This document shows, one piece after another, positions 49,244 to 57,343 of a stretch of 61,843 nucleotides of DNA; within the stretch, counting starts at the first letter, position 1, and each line of letters begins with the position of its first letter. The stretch covers positions 42,884 through 104,726 of the forward strand of contig PMAE01000079.1 in assembly GCA_003152485.1 (NCBI GenBank), given 5' to 3'. This stretch comes from Gemmatimonadota bacterium (GTDB lineage Bacteria; Gemmatimonadota; Gemmatimonadetes; Gemmatimonadales; Gemmatimonadaceae). Position numbers and translations under genes: made by a program. A model generated the notes under the pieces. The model was given only the letters and a program-made list of their open reading frames with translations. It searched no databases and was not told the DNA's origin.

Positions 49244-50074
49244 TCAGCGACCGCGGGCAGTCCCGGTTTTCCGGGGGGCGTGTCCGCGAGGCTTCCCCGT
49301 CGCGTCGGAGAGCTCGATCCACGCGGGGGCGTGGTCGGACGCATGTTCGCGAGCGCGGACATCGCGATCGACGCCGGCGGATTTGAGACGTTTCGCGAGC
49401 GCGGGACTCAGGAGGAAGTGATCGATGCGGAGGCCCGCGTCGCGCGCGAAGGCATTGCGGAAATATTTCCAGAACGTGTAGATACGCTCGCCGGCGTGCG
49501 TCTTGCGGAGCGCATCGGTCCAGCCTTGCGCGACGAGACGGCGGTAGGCCTCGCGCACCTCAGGCCGGAAGAGGGCGTCATCGACCCACCGCTCCGGCGC
49601 ATACACGTCGAGATCGGTCGGCATGACGTTGTAGTCCCCGACGAGCGCAACCGGCACGCCGGTAGCGAGAAGCGCCTTGGCATGTTCGTGAAGTCGTTCG
49701 AACCAGCGCAGTTTGTAGTTGAACTTCGGCCCGGGTGCGGGATTACCGTTGGGGAGATAGATGCACCCAACGATGATGCCGTTGACCGCCGCCTCGATGT
49801 AGCGGCTATGCGAGTCGTGGGGATCGCCGGGGAGTGCGCGCCGGCATTCGACGGGTACGACGCCGCGCGCGAGGATCGCGACGCCGTTCCAGCTTTTCTG
49901 ACCGTGCCAGATCGCGCCGTAGCCCGCGGCCTCGATGGCGCCGAGTGGAAACTTCTCCTGGGGCGCTTTCAGCTCCTGGAGGCAGACGATGTCGGGGGAG
50001 GTTTCCCCGAGCCATTCGAGGAGATTGGTGATTCGGCCGTTGACGCCGTTGACGTTGTAGGTGGCGATGCGCAC
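49244..50074 (-). CDS. xth: Exodeoxyribonuclease III (AP endonuclease)
   Basis: A 276-residue EEP-fold nuclease that cuts 5' of abasic sites and trims 3' ends in base excision repair. Active-site elements are all visible: IATYNVNGVNGR, VCLQELKAPQE (catalytic Glu), IYLPNG, VGDYNVMPTD (Asp and Asn), RIDHFLLSP and SDHAP (Asp-His). The short C-terminal tail is Arg/Lys-rich. The ATG at 50074 leads directly into the conserved core. Confidence 0.94.
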   Translation of the reverse strand: MRIATYNVNGVNGRITNLLEWLGETSPDIVCLQELKAPQEKFPLGAIEAAGYGAIWHGQKSWNGVAILARGVVPVECRRALPGDPHDSHSRYIEAAVNGIIVGCIYLPNGNPAPGPKFNYKLRWFERLHEHAKALLATGVPVALVGDYNVMPTDLDVYAPERWVDDALFRPEVREAYRRLVAQGWTDALRKTHAGERIYTFWKYFRNAFARDAGLRIDHFLLSPALAKRLKSAGVDRDVRAREHASDHAPAWIELSDATGKPRGHAPRKTGTARGR

Positions 50075-50496
50075 GGCGGGCTCGGGATCGGTAGTGAGCG
50101 CCGCAACTAGCGCGGCGGGAATGTGCTACCCTTTGCTAATATATCCGGCGCGATTCGGACGCCATCACTCGAATCGTCATTGGGACCCACCACACGAACC
50201 GAGCAATTCTGAGCGTATCGCGTAAAGGGGCAGAGCAGAGCGCGGGGGAGCGGACCGACACGGCGGCAACAGCGGAGCGGCGGCGGCGAGAGCTCTCTGG
50301 TCTTGCGACCGTTTCCGAGAGCGCGACCGATCCCTCGGACGTACCCGAGGTACACGACTGGGATCGCGCGGTCGTGGGTCGATTCCATCGACCGGCGAAG
50401 GAGTCGGTGACACCTCGCCTCGATGCGTGACGACGCGGGCTGCGGCGTGACCACATCCGATTGCGCGGCGGCATCGCCGCCTTAGACTTCTGAATC
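50075..50496. other. 422-bp intergenic region with a shared 13-mer
   Basis: No gene is supported. GCTAATATATCCG occurs at 50135-50147, about 60 bp upstream of the exonuclease III start, and again exactly at 54192-54204 upstream of the second PLP decarboxylase. On either strand it contains a TATA-like -10 candidate. The rest is purine-mixed high-GC sequence. Confidence 0.45.
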
Positions 50497-50985
50497 ATGG
50501 CGAAGACGAGCGCGGGGCTCGTGATGTACAGAGTGCGGGATGGCGTGCTCGAAGTATTGCTCGTGCATCCGGGTGGACCGTTCTGGGCGCGGAAGGATGC
50601 GGGCGCGTGGTTCGTGGCGAAGGGGGAGATCGAACCGGGCGAGGAAGAGCTCGAAGCGGCAGAGCGGGAATTCCAAGAGGAGATAGGGATCCCACCGGTC
50701 GGACCGTACCTGCCGCTCGGGCGCGTCACGCACAAGAGCGGCAAGGTCGTGGTGGCGTGGGCATTCGAGGGGACGTGCGACCCCGCGATGGTGAAGAGCA
50801 ACCTGTTCATGATGGAGTGGCCGCCCAAGTCCGGGCAGTTGCAGGAATTCCCCGAAGTCGACCGGGCGGAGTTCTTCACCATCGAGGGCGCGCGGGAGAA
50901 GATCAACGCGCGGGAGTTCTCGCTAATCGAGCGGTTGCAGGTCATCCTCTCGACGGATGGCGCGCCGGAGGAAGGGAGGGGTTGA
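50497..50985 (+). CDS. Nudix hydrolase
   Basis: A 162-residue Nudix protein that would hydrolyse a nucleoside diphosphate linked to another moiety. The Nudix box is complete: GEIEPGEEELEAAEREFQEE then IG. The N-terminal SAGLVMYRVRDGVLEVLLVH is typical of DR1025/diadenosine-type members, and the context of F and W residues (WFVAKGEIE) supports the fold. The substrate cannot be told from sequence. Confidence 0.93.
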   Translation: MAKTSAGLVMYRVRDGVLEVLLVHPGGPFWARKDAGAWFVAKGEIEPGEEELEAAEREFQEEIGIPPVGPYLPLGRVTHKSGKVVVAWAFEGTCDPAMVKSNLFMMEWPPKSGQLQEFPEVDRAEFFTIEGAREKINAREFSLIERLQVILSTDGAPEEGRG

Positions 50986-50989
50986 GACG

Positions 50990-51266
50990 GCAGACGAACA
51001 GGCGGCCACGGTGGGGTCGGCTGATTCGTGCGGAAGAGGAGCGCGACGAGCTGGGTGCCGATCCCGCACGCGACGTATACCGCGCGCCGGTTCGAGGTGA
51101 GCTTGGCGAGCCAGTCGAATGCGCCGCCGTACGCGAGCATGATCGGCGCGCCGCCTGGTGGCGTGGCCCATAGTGTGAACCGGAGGCCGCCCGAGTAGTA
51201 CGCGTGGTCCAGCGTTTTGCGGTCTACCGTGTCCCCGACCAGCACCAGACACGCTCTGCCACCCAT
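50990..51266 (-). pseudogene. Possible broken gene remnant
   Basis: The minus strand encodes a hydrophobic-rich stretch (GDTVDRKTLDHAYYSGGLRF, then WATPPGGAPIMLAYGGAFDW) that looks protein-like but I cannot place it. It then runs antisense into the Nudix gene without a sensible end. It may be the N-terminal fragment of a gene cut off by rearrangement. Confidence 0.3.
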
Positions 51267-51311
51267 CGCCGGTCGATGCCCTCCAGGCGTCAGTGGTGCG
51301 CGGCGACCGCG

Positions 51312-51349
51312 CCAGATCTCGTGGCCGACTCCAGATCTCGTGGCCGACT
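51312..51349. repeat. Exact 19-bp tandem duplication
   Basis: CCAGATCTCGTGGCCGACT is present twice in direct tandem at 51312-51330 and 51331-51349. No gene covers it. It lies in the ~560-bp gap before the Fic gene. Confidence 0.85.
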
Positions 51350-51660
51350 ATAGTCGCGCTTGCGGGACAGTATTCGCTATGGAGCGTCGAAGATCGCGCC
51401 GACGTCGGTTCCCACAATCGCCCATCCGATCGCGTACGCTGTAAGCGAGCCCGCGACCCGCCCGATTCGCACGAGTATCGGAGTCACGGCGTGTTACCCC
51501 GCGAGATAGATGGCGCGCCCGTGAGCTGCATCACACGTCCGGCGCCGGCGGTAGTGGGATCTCTCGCACGGCGAGCGAGAGGGAGCATGGTCAGGTCAAC
51601 ATGTGTGCGGGTTCAACCGACTGGAACTCGTCACAATGGACAAATCGATCGCACTCTGGT

Positions 51661-51763
51661 ATTACGGTTTACTGCATAGTAACTTTACTGTTTACTGCAT
51701 AGCCATATTACGGTTTACTACATTGGTGTTTTACGGTTTACTGCACTGGAGAGTTTACGGTCT
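51661..51763 (+). repeat. 23-bp iteron array upstream of the Fic gene
   Basis: Four units with consensus TTACGGTTTACTGCATAG begin at 51662, 51685, 51708 and 51731, exactly 23 bp apart, and a fifth partial copy begins at 51755. The units differ at a few bases (GTTTACTGCA versus GTTTACTACA). The array ends about 65 bp before the Fic ATG. It is AT-rich against GC-rich surroundings. Direct repeats spaced at about two helical turns fit cooperative binding of a regulator on one face of DNA. Confidence 0.88.
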
Positions 51764-51789
51764 CCCCGATGCAGGTGCCGTCGAAGATG

Positions 51790-51827
51790 TATTGTATATA
51801 GTGTAACTCGTTATATAGTAATCTTTT
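51790..51827 (+). promoter_or_regulatory. AT-rich promoter patch before the Fic gene
   Basis: Directly upstream of ATG 51828 the words TATATAGTGTAAC and TATATAGTAATC repeat at about 23 bp spacing. They could be a -10 element with another copy of an operator half. There is no ribosome site ahead of the ATG, so translation may be leaderless or the start may be misplaced. Confidence 0.4.
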
Positions 51828-53447
51828 ATGCCACAACGAAAACATACGACTCCTCAGAACTCTCCCGCCAGACAAGCTCGTCAGTGGTGGAAGACGCATA
51901 TCAACGCCGGCGAGTATGTGATCTCGCCTGTCCGGGCGCCCTCGGCCGGTGTCGCGAGAGTCCTCCGCCAGGACGATCTCGTTTACCAGGTCGCGGGAGG
52001 GCGGGTGTGGATCCTGACTCACCATCGGCCGACCGATGGCCGAACGTTGTTTCTCTCGAACTATTGGCCTGTCGTCGCGCTCGTGCTCGAACACTACGCG
52101 CCGGCAGCGATCGTCGGACTGGACGCGGTCCGCCTCCATCTCGGTGACTTCGCTCCGCCAACCCTCATCCACGCCAACCACACCGCCAACTTGAGCGAGT
52201 ACACGCTCAAGTTGGACGCAGAATTCGAACTCCATTTGCGTCCGCGTCCAGGTGTTACGACCCGTATCGTGCAGCTCGATGGTCCAAGCGGATCCACGCT
52301 CCCAGTGCTTGCGCCGCCCGCTCTTCTCCTCACGCTCGACGAGCCACAACTCATTGCGGGGATAGAGCCGATTTCGGCGTGGCTGCGCCATCTCACCCTT
52401 CGCGAGGCGGATGTACGCGAAGCTGCCGAGGAGAACCCGCGGCCGATTCGTCTCCAGCGGCTGGCAGATCTCGCGGGTGGTCTTGGAAATGAGCCGTTGC
52501 GACGACTCCTGGATTCCGCCGCGCGCGCCACCTCGGAGCATGCGGCTCCGCCAGCGCGCACCGGAGTCGGCACGCGCATCATCATCCCGCCGGTGCTGCT
52601 TTCCGCCCACGCGGGCGGCGGGTCGCCGTGGGTCGACGCACAAATGATGCGATTGGCTCGGCAGACACGAGAGGCGGACGCGCTCATCGGTGCCGAGGCG
52701 GTCGCGCTGCCCACTTTTGCCTTTCGCCGTCTGGCGGCGAACGCGCGTCAGTCGAAAGTGTTTGACGCTTACCATAGCACGACGATGGAAGGGTATCGCA
52801 TCTCGCCCGAGATCGCGGAGGCGATCGTTCGCGGCGATGCGATGGTGGATGCCACGCAGGATGCCAAGTCTTTGGAGGCGGCGATGGCCGTACAGGGCTA
52901 CTCCAAAGCGTTCGACGACGTGCTGGAACTCGCAGCGGCACGTGCACTGATCACCGGCGGCGTCATCCTGGACCTCTATGAGGCGCTCTATCGGCCATCC
53001 GTAGAAGCACGCATCGTCGAGCCACATGACCTGCGGCGGTGGCGCAATGGACCTGTCACACTGCGCGGTTGGCGCCATGTTCCACCGAACTACAAGAAGA
53101 TCGATGACCTGATTTCCGGTCTCGTGACATTCGCGGCGCGTACGGATGTCGCGGCGATCACGCGCGCCTTGCTGGTCCATCTCGAGTTCGTGACCGTTCA
53201 CCCGTTCTACGACGGCAACGGACGACTTGGACGACTGCTGATGAACCTCGTGCTGCTGTCGGCCGGCTATCCGTGGGTCACGATCCGTTCAGACGAGCGA
53301 ATACCATTCTTCAGCTCCATCGAGCGAGCACAGGTCGAGGACGACACCAGGCCATTCATTGAATTTCTTTGGCATTTGATTCGGCGCGCGACGGCCGATC
53401 TCGCTGCGGCTCCCGCGACTCGCTCACGCAGCGATCGACGAAAATAG
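51828..53447 (+). CDS. Fic-family AMPylase with AbiEi-like N-terminus
   Basis: A 539-residue fusion. Residues about 15-200 resemble an AbiEi-type antitoxin regulator (VARVLRQDDLVYQVAGGRVW, then LSNYWPVVALVLEHYAPAAI, then HANHTANLSEYTLKLDA). The C-terminal half is a Fic domain with the catalytic motif HPFYDGNGRLGR (458-469), expected to transfer AMP to a target hydroxyl. An inhibitory motif STTMEG (317-322, S/TxxxEG) sits upstream, so this is a class II Fic that blocks its own ATP site. The iteron array at 51661 suggests self-repression by the N-terminal part. It may act as a single-gene toxin-antitoxin. Confidence 0.85.
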   Translation: MPQRKHTTPQNSPARQARQWWKTHINAGEYVISPVRAPSAGVARVLRQDDLVYQVAGGRVWILTHHRPTDGRTLFLSNYWPVVALVLEHYAPAAIVGLDAVRLHLGDFAPPTLIHANHTANLSEYTLKLDAEFELHLRPRPGVTTRIVQLDGPSGSTLPVLAPPALLLTLDEPQLIAGIEPISAWLRHLTLREADVREAAEENPRPIRLQRLADLAGGLGNEPLRRLLDSAARATSEHAAPPARTGVGTRIIIPPVLLSAHAGGGSPWVDAQMMRLARQTREADALIGAEAVALPTFAFRRLAANARQSKVFDAYHSTTMEGYRISPEIAEAIVRGDAMVDATQDAKSLEAAMAVQGYSKAFDDVLELAAARALITGGVILDLYEALYRPSVEARIVEPHDLRRWRNGPVTLRGWRHVPPNYKKIDDLISGLVTFAARTDVAAITRALLVHLEFVTVHPFYDGNGRLGRLLMNLVLLSAGYPWVTIRSDERIPFFSSIERAQVEDDTRPFIEFLWHLIRRATADLAAAPATRSRSDRRK

Positions 53448-53467
53448 CAGACAGAGGAGGCAGTTAC

Positions 53468-54133
53468 ATGCCGACAGGAGCCGCCATGCCCAAACTTCGC
53501 GTCCAGAGCTTCTCGATCTCCATCGATGGCTACGGTGCGGGCCCCAACCAGGATCTCGCCAATCCGCTCGGCGTCGGCGGCATGGCGCTCCACGAATGGG
53601 CCTTCGCGACACACACCTTTCGACAGATGCATGGCCAAGAGGACGGATCCACCGGCACCGACGAGCAATTCGCGGCCCGCGGCTTCCACAACATCGGCGC
53701 CTGGATACTCGGCCGCAATATGTTCGGCCCCGTCCGCGGACCCTGGCCCGACGACAGCTGGAAAGGCTGGTGGGGCGACAACCCAGTATACCATTGTCCG
53801 GTCTTCGTACTCACGCACTACCCGCGCGCTTCGCTCACGATGGAAGGGGGAACGACCTTCCATTTTGTCACCGACGGAATCCACGCCGCCCTCGAGCGAG
53901 CCAATGAGGCCGCCAAAGGCCAAGACGTCCGGCTCGGCGGCGGGGTCTCCACCATCCAGCAATACCTTCGCGCCGGACTCATTGACGAAATGCACTTGGC
54001 CATCTCGCCAGTCATACTCGGCGCTGGTGAACAATTGTTCGCCGGCATCGATGCCGCGAAACTCGGCTACCACTGCACCGAACACGTCCCCACCGCGAAT
54101 GCGACGCATGTGGTCCTGACGAAGCGGACGTAG
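53468..54133 (+). CDS. Dihydrofolate reductase-fold protein (RibD C-terminal type)
   Basis: A 221-residue NADPH-binding reductase-like protein. The RibD_C/DHFR fold is recognisable in SFSISIDGYGAGPNQDL, ILGRNMFGPVRGPW, HYPRASLTMEGGTTFHFVTD, GGGVSTIQQYL and SPVILGAGEQLF. GAGGAGG lies 7-8 nt before ATG 53468; ATG 53486 is an alternative. It follows the Fic gene by 20 nt, but the relation looks accidental. Confidence 0.9.
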   Translation: MPTGAAMPKLRVQSFSISIDGYGAGPNQDLANPLGVGGMALHEWAFATHTFRQMHGQEDGSTGTDEQFAARGFHNIGAWILGRNMFGPVRGPWPDDSWKGWWGDNPVYHCPVFVLTHYPRASLTMEGGTTFHFVTDGIHAALERANEAAKGQDVRLGGGVSTIQQYLRAGLIDEMHLAISPVILGAGEQLFAGIDAAKLGYHCTEHVPTANATHVVLTKRT

Positions 54134-54349
54134 GGTAGACCTGCGCGAACGTGCGCTGGACGACCGGCCACGCGGGAGAGGCCTGTCATTCGCTAATATA
54201 TCCGACAGAGATCGGTGATCTACTTCTTCTACGACGGCGCAACGATCGCAGAACGCGCCGGTCGTAGAGCCAAGCTGCCGTCGTGGCCGGCCACACCAGT
54301 CGAGGCGCCGACCCACACACATGACCTATACACGAGCGAGCGCACACGC

Positions 54350-55705
54350 ATGAACGATCTGTTGGAGGAGGCGGCTCGACGCGCCGCAGCATATATCGCG
54401 GCGGTCCCCGCCCGCAGCGTCGCGCCAAGACCAGAGGATGTATCCCGGCTCGAGGAGTTGGGAGGCCCGCTGCCCGAAGGCCCGTCCGATCCGACCGCGG
54501 TCATTCGCCTGCTCGATGACGTCGGCTCACCTGCGACTGTCGCGTCAACCGGCGGTCGCTATTTCGGTTTCGTCGTCGGAGGCACCCTGCCCGCCGCGTT
54601 GGCCGCTAGCTGGCTCGCCGGCGCGTGGGACCAGAACGTCGGTTTCACGGTGATGTCTCCGGTCGCGGCCGCATTGGAGGTCATCGTTCTCGACTGGCTC
54701 CGCGACGTCGTGGGACTGCCCGCAACCTGCGGCGCAGGGTTCGTGACCGGAGCAACGATGGCCAACTTCAGTGGGCTCGCGGCCGCGCGGTCTGCACTGC
54801 TCCGGCGGGCCGGCTGGAACCCGGAGGAGCAAGGATTGTTCGGCGCACCCGAGCTCACGGTCGTCGTGGGAGACGAGGTGCACGTGTCGCTACTCAAGGC
54901 GCTGGCCATGCTGGGATTGGGCCGGTCACGCGTCACCCGGGTGCCGGTCGATGATCAGGGACGCATCCGTGCACGTGATCTGCCGGCGCTCGACGATCGG
55001 ACGATTGTCTGTATCCAAGCGGGCAACGTCAACACGGGCGCCTTCGATCCGGCCACGGATATCTGCGCCGCGGCTCGCGACGCCGGCGCGTGGGTCCACG
55101 TGGACGGTGCCTTCGGCCTCTGGGCGGCCGTCGCTCCCCAACGACGGCACCTGTTCAACGGCTTCGCGGACGCGGATTCATGGGCCACGGATTGCCACAA
55201 ATGGCTAAACGTGCCACACGATTCCGGGATCGCTTTCGTCCGGGACCCCGAGCATTTACGCCAGGCGATGGCGCTGAGCGCCGCGTACCTGCCAGCGAGC
55301 AACGTGCGGGAGCCGTCGAACTATACCCCCGAAGCCTCTCGGCGCGCACGCGGCGTGGAGCTGTGGGCTGCGCTCCGATCGTTAGGACGCTCCGGACTGG
55401 CTGCGATGATCGAGCGCGACTGCCAGCTCGCCACTCGATTCGCGCAGGGGCTGTCGCGGGCTGGGTTTCAGATTCTGAACGACGTGGTCCTCAACCAGGT
55501 GCTCGTGTCCTTCGGCGACGCGGCAACGACTCGCCGTATCATCGCGGAGATTCAGAACGACGGCACATGCTGGTGCGGCGGCACCGAGTGGCAAGGCCAC
55601 ACCGCCATGCGCATCAGTGTCTCCTGCCACGCCACGACGGAAGATGACATCGACCGCAGCCTGGCCGCGGTGATACGGGTTGCCCAAGCCGCGACGGAGC
55701 GTTGA
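54350..55705 (+). CDS. PLP-dependent group II decarboxylase-like enzyme
   Basis: A fold-type I PLP enzyme of 451 residues. The cofactor-binding aspartate region is HVDGAFGLW and the Schiff-base lysine is in DCHKWLNVPHDSG. Other family text is TGGRYFGFVVGGTLPAAL and TGATMANFSGLAAAR. The start used is ATG 54350; the frame extends upstream to 54215 with non-protein-like content. A related enzyme stands at 11470-12921. It converges on heptad repeat locus 4. Confidence 0.88.
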   Translation: MNDLLEEAARRAAAYIAAVPARSVAPRPEDVSRLEELGGPLPEGPSDPTAVIRLLDDVGSPATVASTGGRYFGFVVGGTLPAALAASWLAGAWDQNVGFTVMSPVAAALEVIVLDWLRDVVGLPATCGAGFVTGATMANFSGLAAARSALLRRAGWNPEEQGLFGAPELTVVVGDEVHVSLLKALAMLGLGRSRVTRVPVDDQGRIRARDLPALDDRTIVCIQAGNVNTGAFDPATDICAAARDAGAWVHVDGAFGLWAAVAPQRRHLFNGFADADSWATDCHKWLNVPHDSGIAFVRDPEHLRQAMALSAAYLPASNVREPSNYTPEASRRARGVELWAALRSLGRSGLAAMIERDCQLATRFAQGLSRAGFQILNDVVLNQVLVSFGDAATTRRIIAEIQNDGTCWCGGTEWQGHTAMRISVSCHATTEDDIDRSLAAVIRVAQAATER

Positions 55706-55785
55706 GCTCCTGCCGCGATCGAATGCAAGTGCCACGCGGACGGTAGTTGGCAAAACCACCGCGCCGTGCGCGACGGACTAGCTAC

Positions 55786-55905
55786 GCCTTTCGGCTGTTG
55801 TTGTTGCCCTTGTCTACTTTCTGCTCTCGCTGTTGCAGTTGCTATTGCCGTTGCTGTTCGCTGTTGCTCCTGTCGACTCTCGACTTTCGACTCTCGGCTG
55901 TTGCC
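55786..55905 (-). repeat. Heptad purine-rich repeat tract, locus 4
   Basis: On the mRNA strand, after the amidohydrolase stop: GGCAACAGCC, then GAGAGTC, GAAAGTC, GAGAGTC, GACAGGAG, then a run of CAACAGC, GAACAGC, AACGGC, AATAGC, AACTGC and AACAGC words, then GAGAGCAGAAAGTAGACAAGGGC and CAACAACAACAGCC. It is the longest locus and has the clearest 6-nt spacer block between the heptads. Confidence 0.85.
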
Positions 55906-55906
55906 G

Positions 55907-57343
55907 TTATTTGAGCCCCACCATCCCCCGCACCGAAGCCGTAAGCGCCGCAACATCATACCCCACCCCCCGCCGAAACACCGTCGTAATACTACGGATC
56001 GCCGAAGGATGCCCCACCAAATCCCCGTCCAACACGACGAGATCCGCCTGCTTCCCAGCCGCGATCGTCCCAACCCGGTCGCTGATCCCAAGTACCTTCG
56101 CCCCGTTCGATGTCATGATCTGCACCGCCTGCTCGGTCGTAAATCCAGCTTCGACCAAGAGCTCGAAATTGCGCTGATCGCCATATCCCGCGATCTCCGT
56201 CAGACAACAGGGGTCGGAGCCCGCACCAAGCAAGCCACCCGCCTTCACGAATGCGCGCTCGAATGCCATCGCCTTGCCGAACGCGATGCGCTCCGCAGTG
56301 TCGTTCTTGTGTTGCGCCGAATCGTACCACGCACGGACCACCGTCGCCGCGCCCGGCGCGAGCGCGTCGTAGACCCTCGGATCGAGCGGAATTCGGCTCG
56401 GCGAGTACAGCTCGAACACCCCGAGCGTCGAAGTGAGCGCGACGTGGTGGGAGACCATGTCGGCGATCGTGCGCCGCACATCGGGGCCGTCGATATCGAG
56501 GGCGTCGTACTGCGCGGAGTCGGTCGTGACCGGACAGACATCGGGCTGCTTGCCAGGCCAGAACTCCGTGTCGGTCAGTAGCCCGTGCTCGAGGCCATCG
56601 ATTCCCATATCCACGGCCTCACGGAATCCGACCGAGCACAGGTGCGCCGTCACCTTCATCCCGTGCTTGTGCGCCTCGTCGATCGCGGCGCGGAGCTCGT
56701 CACGCGTGATCTGCGTGTAAGCCTTGAACCACGTCACCCCTTCTTCGGACCAGTAGCGGACGAGCCGGCGCGCGTCTTCAGGGGTGCTCATCTCATGCAT
56801 CCAGCTCACGCTGCTGTTCCGGCCCTGGAGGTAGGGACCGGTGACGATGATGTCCGGACCGACGGTCGTGCCACGCTCGATCGCGGCGCGGACGTTGATC
56901 TCCTGGTAGGGATCGAGGCTGCCCGTCGTGCGGATCGTGGTGACGCCCGATGCGAGGAAGAGGTGCGGGTAGCTCGTGAGCATCGAACGCGTCCCCGCGA
57001 TCGCGGAGCCGTAGTACATATGGTCGTGAAGCCCGATGATGCCCGGGATCACCGTGTGCCCTGGCAGGTCGAGCACGCGCGCGCCGGCCCGCACGGCGAC
57101 CGACGCGGCGGGACCGACGGTTTGGATCTTCCCCTGCTCGACGATGATCGTCTGGTCGGGGCGAGCCGGAGTGCCGGTGCCGTCGATGATCGTGACGTGC
57201 TCGAGGGCCACGACCGCCGTATCTATAGATATGAAGGGCGAGCGCGGGTGAGGGGCGGCGGCGGGCGCCTGCGCGTCCGCGCCAGTCGCGCCGATCACGG
57301 CGCCCGCGAGCGCGAACAACATCCGATAGCTAGAACCCGGCAT
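55907..57343 (-). CDS. Exported amidohydrolase (imidazolonepropionase-like)
   Basis: An exported metal-dependent amidohydrolase of about 478 residues. The complete metal site is visible: HDH in GIIGLHDHMYYG, the carboxylated lysine in WFKAYTQ, histidines in VTAHLCS and LEHGLL, and the aspartate in GAGSDPC. It resembles the imidazolonepropionase/prolidase-like group; the substrate is unknown. ATG 57343 starts the signal peptide (MLFALAGAVIGATGADAQ); GTG 57352 is an alternative and sits nearer an AGGAGG. Its start overlaps the end of the multicopper oxidase. The last ~150 nt are G-rich on the coding strand. Confidence 0.87.
   Translation of the reverse strand: MPGSSYRMLFALAGAVIGATGADAQAPAAAPHPRSPFISIDTAVVALEHVTIIDGTGTPARPDQTIIVEQGKIQTVGPAASVAVRAGARVLDLPGHTVIPGIIGLHDHMYYGSAIAGTRSMLTSYPHLFLASGVTTIRTTGSLDPYQEINVRAAIERGTTVGPDIIVTGPYLQGRNSSVSWMHEMSTPEDARRLVRYWSEEGVTWFKAYTQITRDELRAAIDEAHKHGMKVTAHLCSVGFREAVDMGIDGLEHGLLTDTEFWPGKQPDVCPVTTDSAQYDALDIDGPDVRRTIADMVSHHVALTSTLGVFELYSPSRIPLDPRVYDALAPGAATVVRAWYDSAQHKNDTAERIAFGKAMAFERAFVKAGGLLGAGSDPCCLTEIAGYGDQRNFELLVEAGFTTEQAVQIMTSNGAKVLGISDRVGTIAAGKQADLVVLDGDLVGHPSAIRSITTVFRRGVGYDVAALTASVRGMVGLK

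Noticed and set aside
50136-50454. Minus-strand frame upstream of exonuclease III
   Set aside because: Arg/Ser/Pro-rich with no domain text; typical of non-coding high-GC DNA.
51661-51763. CRISPR array
   Set aside because: The 23-bp units are contiguous direct repeats with no unique spacers, and no cas gene is near.
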